Source of the DNA: Gillisella vitis
GTDB taxonomy: Bacteria > Pseudomonadota > Alphaproteobacteria > Rhizobiales > Rhizobiaceae
Assembly (NCBI RefSeq): GCF_021559775.1
Contig: NZ_CP056047.1
Location: 2,108,001-2,172,000 of the forward strand
Direction of reading: 5' to 3'
DNA: 64,000 nucleotides
Shown here: positions 9,187 through 18,429 of the stretch, one piece after another
How the letters are laid out: each line of letters opens with the position of its first letter
Position numbering within the stretch: the first letter of the stretch is position 1
Made by a program: the position numbers and the translations under genes
The notes under the pieces: model-generated
Database searches by the model: none
Told to the model about the DNA's origin: nothing
What the model saw: only the letters and a program-made list of their open reading frames with translations

Positions 9187-9215
9187 GAGCCATCGCTGTT
9201 CGCACTGGCTAAACG

Positions 9216-9252
9216 ATCGGACCGAAAAGTGGTTGCCACTTTTCGGTCCGAT
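9216..9252. repeat. perfect 17-bp inverted repeat, rhizobial intergenic palindrome
   Basis: ATCGGACCGAAAAGTGG (9216-9232) and its exact complement (9236-9252) are separated by TTG. There is no T-run, so it is not a standard terminator. I recall closely similar GGACCGAAAAGTGG palindromes dispersed between genes in Rhizobium and Agrobacterium genomes. It sits at the edge of the truncated methylase. Confidence 0.75.
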
Positions 9253-9387
9253 GCTTTAGGAAAAGATCGAGGTAGGATAGGCGATCAGAATATCTTTTCG
9301 CCTTCTACTCGAGCATGTCGACAAATTCGAGTTCAAACCACGCAATACGTTTGTGCGCATCGCTGTGCAGTGAACGCGAGTCCGTCG

Positions 9388-9591
9388 TTAAAGCACGCTG
9401 ACGTTTTCAGCCTTCGACTTCCCGGTCTTACGGTCCTGCCCGATTTCGAAGCTGACCTTGTCACCTTCTCTGAGCGAGTCACCGCGCTGCAGGGAAGACA
9501 CGTGAACGAATACATCCGTTCCACCATTCTCGGGCGTGATAAAACCAAAACCCTTGTCGTCGTTAAAAAATTTCACAGTACCAGTAGGCAT
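9388..9591 (-). CDS. cold-shock-domain protein (CspA family)
   Basis: A 67-residue single cold-shock domain that binds single-stranded RNA and DNA and acts as an RNA chaperone. RNP1-like KGFGFITP and RNP2-like VFVHVSSL are present, as are the opening [10 protein letters not shown] and the usual length. The ATG at 9591 follows a purine-rich GGAAAT site. A gene-free leader of about 100 bases precedes it, which would fit the structured 5' UTRs of csp mRNAs, though I do not see a specific element. It stands alone. Confidence 0.95.
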   Translation of the reverse strand: MPTGTVKFFNDDKGFGFITPENGGTDVFVHVSSLQRGDSLREGDKVSFEIGQDRKTGKSKAENVSVL

Positions 9592-9802
9592 GACATTTCC
9601 TCTTGAATTCCCGTAGCCGTTTGACTCCGCGCCAGACTTTTATAGCGTGATCCCCTGTCGATCAACCACCAACACAGAGATAGAAAGCTAATTGGCAGAA
9701 TTGATTGCTTCTTCCGGTTTTAAAATAGGTCTTCAACACCGCTTTGACCTGGGTGACGTTGCAAAAATTAACGCGGCACTCGTCATAGCCGACGGAACTG
9801 GC

Positions 9803-9877
9803 CTGCAACATCGCCTTATCCAAACACAGATCGGTGACGATCTGCGTCAGCTTGGCATTGTCCTTCTCCCACCGCAG
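9803..9877 (-). mobile_element. remnant of an IS3-family transposase OrfA
   Basis: On the minus strand, 25 residues beginning LRWEKDNAKLTQIVTDL and ending DKAMLQ match the coiled-coil end of IS3-type OrfA proteins. A stop codon sits immediately upstream (9880-9878), and the sequence after LQ does not continue as a transposase. Only this scrap is recognisable; no terminal repeats are visible. The stretch 9592-9941 holds nothing else I can support. Confidence 0.5.
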
Positions 9878-9941
9878 CTATAGGGACCTGAAAGACCCGA
9901 TGAACTCAAGAGTTCTGCCTCACCTCTGAGTTTACCTTTTC

Positions 9942-11627
<1,686 letters not shown>

Positions 11628-13187
11628 ATGACTTCTATTGTTTCGTCGTTATCCATCACACAAATCAAGGCGCTGTCGACCACAGCGATCGCATCACTGA
11701 ATACCGAAGATGCAGCTGCACTATCGACCACTCAGGTTGCCGCATTGTCTTCCAAGCAGATCGCCGCGATCGAAACGGTAGACCTGGCTGTGCTGGACTC
11801 CAACCAGATGGGCGCGATTTCCGTTACCGGCGTTGTCGGCCTGACGCTCAGCCAGCTGACCGCGTTGAGCTCGGGTCAGGAAGCCGCCTTGAGCACCAAG
11901 GCTGTGGCAGCACTGACCGCGTCCCAGATCGGCAATTTCGGCACGACGCAAACAGCCAATCTGTTGTCATCGCAAGTCTCGGTTCTGTCCGCGACACAAG
12001 TCGCTGCACTCGGCACCGATGATATCGCCGTGATGTCCTCCGACCAGATCCAGGCAATCAGCACCAAGGCTATCACCGGCCTGACCTCGTCGCAGCTTGG
12101 CGCCTTGTCCACAGACCAGGTCACTCAGCTGTCAACCGGCCAGATCTCCGCTCTCAGCGCCAAGCAGCTCGCTGGCCTGACCACCGATGCAGTTGCCGCC
12201 CTCTCCAGCACCCAGGTTGCTGCAATCAGCGCCAAGTCCATCAGCGGCCTGAGCACAAGCCAGATAGCTGCGCTGGAGACCGCGGATGAAGCCGCCCTGA
12301 CGTCGACACAGATCGCCGCATTGTCCACTGCACAGGTCAAAGCCCTGTCTTCCGACCAGGTCTCGGCCTTGTCGTCCACGCAGATTTCCGGCTTCTCTTC
12401 GGCTCAGCTGGGCAGCCTCGACACAGCTGATGTGGCAACGCTCGACAGCGCCGATCTCGCTGCCATCAGCACCAAGACCATTGTCGGCCTGACGACCACG
12501 CAGATCGGGTCCTTGTCCACCGATCAGGTCAGCGCGCTGTCGTCCGGCCAGATCGCTACCCTCGGCGCAAAGCAAATCGCCGCCCTGACCACCGACGCTA
12601 TTGCTGCCCTTTCCAGCACCCAGGTTGCTGCAATCAGCGCCAAATCCATCAGCGGCCTGACCACCAGCCAGGTGGCTGCACTGGAAACTGCAGATGGAGC
12701 TGCCCTGACAACGGCACAGATCGCCGCATTGTCCACTACACAGGTCAAGGCCCTGTCTTCCGACCAGGTCGTTGCCTTGTCGACAACCCAGGTCGCAACC
12801 CTGTCTTCAGCCCAGGTTGGGGTTCTGACCACCGATACCGTAGCCAGCCTGTCGACAGACCAGGTCGCATCGATCTCCACCAAGTCAATCGGCGGCCTGT
12901 CGACAAGCCAGATTGCGGCTCTGACGACCGCTCAAGCGGAAGCTCTGACAACCAGCCAGGTCGCCAACCTGAGCTCCAAGCAGATTTCTGCGATCGAAAC
13001 CGCCGATATCGTCACCTTCTCCACCGGCGACATTGCTGCAATCAACGTCAAATCGATCAGCGGCTTGACCACCCAGGATATCGGCGTCCTGACCAGCGAC
13101 CAGTTGCAGTCTCTCACCACTTCGCAGGTCCAGGCTTTCAGTTCGTCGCAGGTTGAGGCCATCATTCTCGCATATCAAAGCATCTAA
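11628..13187 (+). CDS. 63-unit octapeptide-repeat, Ser/Thr-rich protein
   Basis: The 519 residues are almost wholly repeat. From residue 5 to 508 there are exactly 63 octapeptides with no insertion or deletion, in the form [VI]-A-[AG]-[LI]-[ST]-[ST]-x-[QDA] (for example VAALSSTQ). A short cap, VEAIILAYQSI, ends the protein. There is no Sec signal peptide, no membrane segment and no Cys. S/T-S/T-x-Q before the hydrophobic residue resembles a helix capping box, so a solenoid of very short helices is possible; a beta solenoid is the alternative. A 136-residue (408-bp) block is duplicated in tandem (around 12150-12560 and 12560-12970). AAGGGG lies 10 bases before ATG. I know no function. The next gene is a GT41 glycosyltransferase, and the many exposed Ser/Thr make this protein its likely substrate (inference). 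Confidence 0.8.
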   Translation: MTSIVSSLSITQIKALSTTAIASLNTEDAAALSTTQVAALSSKQIAAIETVDLAVLDSNQMGAISVTGVVGLTLSQLTALSSGQEAALSTKAVAALTASQIGNFGTTQTANLLSSQVSVLSATQVAALGTDDIAVMSSDQIQAISTKAITGLTSSQLGALSTDQVTQLSTGQISALSAKQLAGLTTDAVAALSSTQVAAISAKSISGLSTSQIAALETADEAALTSTQIAALSTAQVKALSSDQVSALSSTQISGFSSAQLGSLDTADVATLDSADLAAISTKTIVGLTTTQIGSLSTDQVSALSSGQIATLGAKQIAALTTDAIAALSSTQVAAISAKSISGLTTSQVAALETADGAALTTAQIAALSTTQVKALSSDQVVALSTTQVATLSSAQVGVLTTDTVASLSTDQVASISTKSIGGLSTSQIAALTTAQAEALTTSQVANLSSKQISAIETADIVTFSTGDIAAINVKSISGLTTQDIGVLTSDQLQSLTTSQVQAFSSSQVEAIILAYQSI

Positions 13188-13492
13188 CTGCTGACAGGCG
13201 CGGCTTAGGCCGCGCTTGCAAAACCTTCGATACAAAGACCAGATGCGGTGCCTCATACAGGCGCCGCATTTGCTTTTACAGGCTCCATTCCGCCCAAATG
13301 CAATGTTTTGCCCGTGTTTTTTGCTGGCAACCCTTCGTCAAGCCCGATGCAAGCTAATGCCGCTACCAAGGCCAAGCATGACATTGCGATCCAGTTTTAC
13401 CGTGGAAAAGTGTTATGCGTCATGCCTCATGCCCATCGGCATAGGCCTGCTGTCGTTACCCGGCCTTGCGGCCGACTGTTCCTGGGGTGGAT

Positions 13493-15535
13493 ATGGACAC
13501 TGGCATTGTAACATCGACTATCGCAACACCTGCTGCCGACTTCGTGGAGCAGGCACGCACTCAACAGCTCTCCCTGACAAAGTTGTTCGAAGTCGCCGAG
13601 CAATACGCCAGAGCAGGTCGGGTCGATCAGGCCATGGAACTTTACAAGGCCTGGATTGCCTATAACAGCGCCCATCCGCTGGCGCACATGGTCTATTTCA
13701 ACTATTCCGTCACCTTGAGACAGCTTGGCGATATGGCAGGGGCGATCAATGCCCTGCGCGCCTGCCTGAAGATTGATCCGGAATTCGGCGCAGCCCATGT
13801 CAATCTCGGCCGGTCTCTGGAAGACAGCGGGCTGCTCAACGAAGCCCTGCAACAATGGCGCAGCTTTGCCGAAATGACCACGGATATTTCGCCTGACCGG
13901 CTTGCCAATCGCATCATGGTGCTGGAGCATATTGGTCGCGTGCTGGAAAATGCCGGTCTGATGGAAGAGGCTGAAGCCTCCCTGTGGAAAGCAATCGAGC
14001 TGCGGCCCGACAAGACTGAGGCCGGTCAGCATTGGTCCGCCATACGGTTGCGCCAATGCAAATGGCCTGTCCTGCAAGAATCTCCCTATGTCACCATGCG
14101 CCAATTGCTGGATGCGGTGTCGCCCTTGACGATCTCTTGCTACTCAGACGATCCGCTGTTTCATCTGGCCAAGGCCTATCGCTGCAACAAAACAATGATC
14201 GGCCGTCCGGATCTCAGCGCCGTACCACGCCAACTGCCACGCCAGAAGACCGGAACCGGCCAGCGGTTACGTGTTGGTTATCTGTCATCCGACCTTCGCG
14301 ACCATGCGGTCGGCTTTGCGCTGCGCGAAGTTCTGGAGTTACATGACAAGACCAGTATCGAAGTGTTCGCCTATTATTGTGGCGAACCGATAGCGCTCGA
14401 CGAAACCCAGCAACGTATCAAACAGGCGGTCGATGGCTGGCGCGATATTTTTGCGCTGAGTGACGTCGATGCAGCCCGGCTGATCGCAGCCGATGAAATC
14501 GACGTGCTGATCGATGTTAACGGCTACACGAAACATGCACGCACCCGGATTTTCGCCTATCGGCCCGCGCCTGTTATCGTCAATTTCTGCGGCTATCCCG
14601 GCTCAATGGCAAGCCCCTTCCATCAATATATGATCGCGGACAATCATATTGTTCCGCCTGAACACGAGATCTATTACTCGGAAAAAGTATTGCGGATCGC
14701 CTGCAACCAGCCGGTCGATCGCAAGCGGAAGGTGGCGCCGCGCCCGACACGCGCCGAAGTGGGCCTACCCGAAGACGCCTTTGTCTTTGCCTGCTTCAAC
14801 GGCATGCAGAAGATTACGCAAAGCGGCTTTACCCGCTGGATGACCATCCTGCAGGCGACACCCGGCAGCGTGCTCTGGTTGTTGTCCGGCAACGAAGAGG
14901 TCAATCAGCGTCTGCGCGATACGGCAACCCGGTGCGGCGTTGATCCAGCTCGGCTGCTGTTTGCGGCCAAGGCCGGCAATGCGCAGCATCTTGCCCGCAT
15001 CGCTGTTGCCGATCTCTTTCTCGATACCTTCCCCTACGGTGCGCATTCCACCGCGGCCGACGCCATCAATATGGGCTTGCCGGTCCTGACCTTCCCCGGC
15101 AAAAGCTTCGCATCGCGTTTCTGCGCCAGCGTCGTGGCATCGGCGGGAGCGCCGGAGCTGATCTGCCAATCTCCAGATGACTATGTGCGGCGCGCCATCG
15201 CCTTCGCCCAGGATCGCCAGAGCCTTATGGCCGTCAAGGAAAGCCTGAGCCGACAATTCGAAACCAGCGCCCTGCGTGACATGCCCGGCCTCGCCCGCCG
15301 GCTCGAAGAATTGTTTTGGCAGATGCAAGGCGAATGCGAGCGGGGGGAAACACCCAAGCCCGAGCTGCTCAATATGGAAGCCTATTACGAGATCGGTGTC
15401 GAATTCGCCATGGAGAATATCGATTTCGAGGACGATCACACCTATCGGCAGCGCTACCGGGAAAAGCTTGCCAAGTGGAATAGGCACACACCCTTGCTTC
15501 CCGACAAGCGGCTGTGGACCGGCATGGAAGACTGA
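13493..15535 (+). CDS. TPR / GT41 O-GlcNAc-transferase-like (SPINDLY family) glycosyltransferase
   Basis: A 680-residue protein. TPR-type helices cover about residues 27-180 (AHVNLGRSLEDSGLLNEAL is a clear unit). The GT41 catalytic region covers about 250-620. Motifs shared with OGT are visible: VGYLSSDLRDHAVGF with the catalytic-site His, FACFNGMQKI with the UDP-contact Lys, and LDTFPYGAHSTAADAINMGLPVLTFPG for nucleotide binding. The enzyme should transfer a sugar from a nucleotide donor to Ser/Thr of a protein in the cytoplasm; whether the donor is UDP-GlcNAc, GDP-fucose or another cannot be told. The ATG at 13493 follows GGGGTGG; the frame opens earlier with TTG. It begins 305 bases after the repeat gene. 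Confidence 0.88.
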   Translation: MDTGIVTSTIATPAADFVEQARTQQLSLTKLFEVAEQYARAGRVDQAMELYKAWIAYNSAHPLAHMVYFNYSVTLRQLGDMAGAINALRACLKIDPEFGAAHVNLGRSLEDSGLLNEALQQWRSFAEMTTDISPDRLANRIMVLEHIGRVLENAGLMEEAEASLWKAIELRPDKTEAGQHWSAIRLRQCKWPVLQESPYVTMRQLLDAVSPLTISCYSDDPLFHLAKAYRCNKTMIGRPDLSAVPRQLPRQKTGTGQRLRVGYLSSDLRDHAVGFALREVLELHDKTSIEVFAYYCGEPIALDETQQRIKQAVDGWRDIFALSDVDAARLIAADEIDVLIDVNGYTKHARTRIFAYRPAPVIVNFCGYPGSMASPFHQYMIADNHIVPPEHEIYYSEKVLRIACNQPVDRKRKVAPRPTRAEVGLPEDAFVFACFNGMQKITQSGFTRWMTILQATPGSVLWLLSGNEEVNQRLRDTATRCGVDPARLLFAAKAGNAQHLARIAVADLFLDTFPYGAHSTAADAINMGLPVLTFPGKSFASRFCASVVASAGAPELICQSPDDYVRRAIAFAQDRQSLMAVKESLSRQFETSALRDMPGLARRLEELFWQMQGECERGETPKPELLNMEAYYEIGVEFAMENIDFEDDHTYRQRYREKLAKWNRHTPLLPDKRLWTGMED

Positions 15536-15595
15536 CACCACGGCTCGAAGACACCGGATAATTTCTTAAACCGGCATCGATTTAAGGAGAAAATT

Positions 15596-15610
15596 ATGCG
15601 GCACATATAA
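15596..15610 (+). other. four-codon ORF behind a perfect ribosome-binding site
   Basis: AAGGAG (15584-15589) leads to ATG CGG CAC ATA TAA. It is probably the relic start of a lost gene, or chance; a terminator follows 9 bases later. Confidence 0.25.
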
Positions 15611-15618
15611 AGCGCTAC

Positions 15619-15660
15619 AGCGCCGCCCGCCAAATCTTGCGGACGGCGCTGCTCTATTTT
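15619..15660. terminator. bidirectional terminator between GT41 and dipeptidase genes
   Basis: AGCGCCGCCCGC (15619-15630) pairs with GCGGACGGCGCT (15639-15650) with one wobble. On the plus strand it is followed by a T-rich run (CTATTTT). The two flanking genes converge here. Confidence 0.7.
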
Positions 15661-15684
15661 CTGCCGAAGACAAAATTGGCGGCC

Positions 15685-16923
15685 TCAGGGCCGGACCTGT
15701 TCCCAGACACGCAGGAAATTGCCGCTATAGACATCAATGATCCGTTGCGCCGGCCAACCGGCGGCGATCATGGCTTCGGTCAATTTTGGAAGATCGGCGC
15801 CGCTCTGCATGCCGGTCGGCAGGCTGGAAATGCCACCATCGAAATCGCTGCCAAAGGACAGGTGCTTCCAGGGATCCTCGACAATGTCCATACTGGCGAT
15901 GAGCTGCGCGAACGCTTCATAATAGGCGATCACGAAGGCAATGTCGGCGTCCATGTCCGGCTTGCCATCCGCAAGATAGCGGTTCTGAAGGAAATACGGT
16001 GCTAGGATAACGCTGATACAGCCGCCGGTCCGGACAATGGCACGGATGGCTTCATCGCTGAAGGCCCGATCGAGATGACGTGAAGGTCTCTCCTCCCCGC
16101 CCCGTGTCACCGTGCGCGATGCGCCGTGCGAGGCAAAGACCGGAACGTTGCGGCGAACACAAATCTCACAAGCATCGAGAATCCCCTGCGTGGATGTGTG
16201 GGTGACATCCACCAGCAGTCCGACATCGACGCAGCGCTCCACCACCTGCCTGCCGAAGGCAGACAACCCGCCACCCTCGATCTTGCCCCACGGATTGACA
16301 GGCGCATAACCGGCCTCGGAGATATCGGTATGGCTGAAATGGTTGAGGGTCAGATAGGCGGCACCGGCCTTGGCAATCTCTCCCAACCTGTCCAGCCGCA
16401 GGGCCTGGCTTTTAACCCCACCCGGCCCCAGCATATGCGCGCCTTCCATGGACAGGATCGCGCATCGCGCACCCTCCGCCTTGGCGGCGCGGACCTCGTG
16501 GGCGTTGCGCGCCAGCCGCATCCGGCCCTGGCTCTGCCTGATAACCTCTTCCACATAGCGGTGATGATCCACCCAGTTTTTCCAGGGGTCGAGGAAGGGG
16601 GTCGGAATAAGATTTTCCCACAGGGCATGGGCGCTGAAACAGGCCCCACCATAACCGCCTTCCAGAAAATCAGGCCCGCTGACATGTTCGGACAATGGCC
16701 TGTTGCGCCCTCTGGGTGAGGTTTTGCGAATCAGCCAGACCACAAGGGAGCGCCGATGCGCCTTCCAGTCTCCCTTCCAGAAATCATATCCGGCCAGTCG
16801 CGATAGAAACAGCGAATCCAGATGGGTATCGATTGGATAGGCAAGCGCGTGAAGCGCGCTGACAGTCATATCGGTTATTTCGGAAATGGAATCTGTGGTG
16901 TTTTCAGAAGAAAGCCTGTCCAT
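15685..16923 (-). CDS. membrane-dipeptidase-type (M19) peptidase
   Basis: A zinc dipeptidase of the renal dipeptidase/M19 family, 412 residues, acting on dipeptides, possibly those containing D-residues. Family signatures run in order: DTHLD (metal HxD), ILSMEGAHML (bridging Glu), YLTLNHFS, VDVTHTS and ASHGASR (further His ligands), and HLSFGSDFDGG near the end. There is no signal peptide, so a cytoplasmic location is likely. The ATG at 16923 has GGAGA about 10 bases upstream. It converges with the GT41 gene; no transporter for a substrate lies nearby. Substrate choice within the family is not readable. Confidence 0.9.
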   Translation of the reverse strand: MDRLSSENTTDSISEITDMTVSALHALAYPIDTHLDSLFLSRLAGYDFWKGDWKAHRRSLVVWLIRKTSPRGRNRPLSEHVSGPDFLEGGYGGACFSAHALWENLIPTPFLDPWKNWVDHHRYVEEVIRQSQGRMRLARNAHEVRAAKAEGARCAILSMEGAHMLGPGGVKSQALRLDRLGEIAKAGAAYLTLNHFSHTDISEAGYAPVNPWGKIEGGGLSAFGRQVVERCVDVGLLVDVTHTSTQGILDACEICVRRNVPVFASHGASRTVTRGGEERPSRHLDRAFSDEAIRAIVRTGGCISVILAPYFLQNRYLADGKPDMDADIAFVIAYYEAFAQLIASMDIVEDPWKHLSFGSDFDGGISSLPTGMQSGADLPKLTEAMIAAGWPAQRIIDVYSGNFLRVWEQVRP

Positions 16924-17264
16924 TGAGACATGTCTCCAGCAACGAATTTTAAAAATGACTAAATATAAATACTAATGTGAATGTTACTCGCATCCTGTGT
17001 CCGGTTTATAAAAACACACATGATGCAGTAGGCTCTGAAATGCTTCGATCAGACCAAGCGACACACTCTATGACGTCGCCATTATCTCTCGTATCGATAC
17101 GGCAGCGCCTTTTGATCTGATCCTTACCCATAGTCAGACGAATAAAACAATAAGTCCAGCGCGATTACAAATGTGCGATCACCAGACAAACGTAGATACG
17201 GCGCGCGTCCTGTCGGGACGCGCGCCGCCAATCATTTAACATCACTCTTCAATTCAAACCGACT
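16924..17264. other. gene-free intergenic region with hairpin 17200-17226
   Basis: About 340 bases upstream of the dipeptidase and downstream of the Pro-rich protein gene, with no supported ORF. GGCGCGCGTCC (17200-17210) and GGACGCGCGCC form a perfect 11-bp stem that follows the minus-strand gene ending at 17265. It lacks a T-run but may terminate transcription. Confidence 0.5.
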
Positions 17265-17711
17265 TCAATTCGCGAAGGGGCAGCCGGGGCGATTTGCAAG
17301 AACGACGCGATCATATTCGCCGTAACGGGTACCACCGACAATCACGCGGCGCGGCGTGACACGCTCGATATTCGGGCGGCGCAAACCATCGCGGCGGGCC
17401 TGACGGATCGCATCACCGGGCGAACAAACGCCACCGTAACGCGGATCGGGACCATCCCAACGCCGTGGTGGCGGAGGCGGTGGGCCACCCCATGGTGGCG
17501 GTGGTGGCGGCGGGCCACCCCACGGCGGCGGCGGTGGTGGTGGACGACGATAACCGTCACCGTCCCAGGACTGCACCAGTTGCGGCGCATCGCCGCCGAT
17601 ATAGACGCCCAGGCGAACGTCCGGCTGGGCCGCGGCCGGGCCAACCGTGGCAACCACCGCGCCGATCAAGGCCAGTCCGGCCAGAGCTGTTTTCGCAAAA
17701 ATGCTTCGCAT
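17265..17711 (-). CDS. secreted proline-rich hypothetical protein
   Basis: A 148-residue exported protein. Residues 1-28 form a signal peptide (ending AAAQP). Then come a short strand region (VRLGVYIGGD), three runs of six or seven prolines separated by WGG (about 58-85), and a C-terminal domain with RRPNIERVTPRRVIVGGTRYGEYDRVVLANRPGCP. The last part resembles a small conserved domain common in rhizobial secreted proteins; I do not know its role. GAGGAG precedes the ATG. The DNA of the proline block is a run of GGTGG repeats and is prone to length change. Confidence 0.75.
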   Translation of the reverse strand: MRSIFAKTALAGLALIGAVVATVGPAAAQPDVRLGVYIGGDAPQLVQSWDGDGYRRPPPPPPPWGGPPPPPPPWGGPPPPPPRRWDGPDPRYGGVCSPGDAIRQARRDGLRRPNIERVTPRRVIVGGTRYGEYDRVVLANRPGCPFAN

Positions 17712-17952
17712 TGTTTTTCTCCTCGAAGGACGGCATGGGTTTCTCTTTGAAAAACCGGCTCACCGCCCCGAAAACCCTTATCTAATCATGGGTTTGAATG
17801 ATCTGCGCAGAACACCGACGCAGAAAAGCCAACCAAGATCTCGCGTCGGACAGCCCGTTTCCGTAAGCGATTGATTGAGAGATTAACGCCGCAATACTGA
17901 ACGCCATCAGAAGCGCCCATTCAGTCTCGGTTCATTAATTTCAGCTTGTGGT

Positions 17953-18375
17953 TCAAGAGCTTAGATGCATTACTACCTGGCGCGTATGGGGTTGGTCGCG
18001 ATGTTCGAACAGGTAAATACCCTGCCAGGTTCCAAGCAAAAGCCGTCCATTGGCCACCGGAATACCAATCGACACCTGCGTCAGCGCCGCTTTTATATGG
18101 GCCGGCATATCATCGGGCCCTTCCTGGCGATGGGTGATCCATGCCATGGACGGATCGTTACACGGCGGGACCAGGCGCTGAAAAAACACTTTGAGATCGC
18201 GCTTCACATCCGGATCGGCATTTTCCTGGATGATCAGCGAGCAGGATGTATGGCGCACGAAAACAGTCAATAGTCCTTCCGGGGCGCCCGCATGCCTGAC
18301 AAAATCACCGACCTGATCGGTAAATTCGTACAGACCCTGGCCACGCGTGGAAATCGACAGGCTGGTTTGCGGCAT
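17953..18375 (-). CDS. YjbQ/UPF0047 family protein
   Basis: A 140-residue protein of the YjbQ family, linked to secondary thiamine-phosphate synthase activity in E. coli. The family marks are VRHTSCSLIIQENADPDV, the segment WITHRQEGPDDMPAHIKAAL, and GTWQGIYLFEHR near the end, with conserved His residues likely to bind a metal. The ATG at 18375 gives the standard length and has GAGG upstream, so the longer frame to 18417 is rejected. It is 55 bases downstream of the GGDEF-EAL gene on the same strand and could be cotranscribed, though no functional link is evident. Confidence 0.88.
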   Translation of the reverse strand: MPQTSLSISTRGQGLYEFTDQVGDFVRHAGAPEGLLTVFVRHTSCSLIIQENADPDVKRDLKVFFQRLVPPCNDPSMAWITHRQEGPDDMPAHIKAALTQVSIGIPVANGRLLLGTWQGIYLFEHRDQPHTRQVVMHLSS

Positions 18376-18429
18376 GGAATGGTCCTCGAATTGCGCTCCG
18401 TCAAGGAAATGGCCCATAGAACGTCTGCG

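Noticed and set aside
9692..9883. Plus-strand 63-codon ORF
   Set aside because: It is the antisense of a short IS3-type OrfA remnant and has no ribosome-binding site.
6534..9941. Integrative element with att sites at the tRNA
   Set aside because: No integrase and no second copy of the tRNA 3' end were found, so only a foreign-looking block is claimed.
12132..12575. Minus-strand repetitive ORFs opposite the octapeptide gene
   Set aside because: They arise because a 24-base periodic sequence stays open in several frames; only the plus frame has a start signal and a coherent repeat.
12141..13000. Possible CRISPR array in the 24-base repetitive DNA
   Set aside because: The repeats are contiguous coding units with no unique spacers, in frame throughout.
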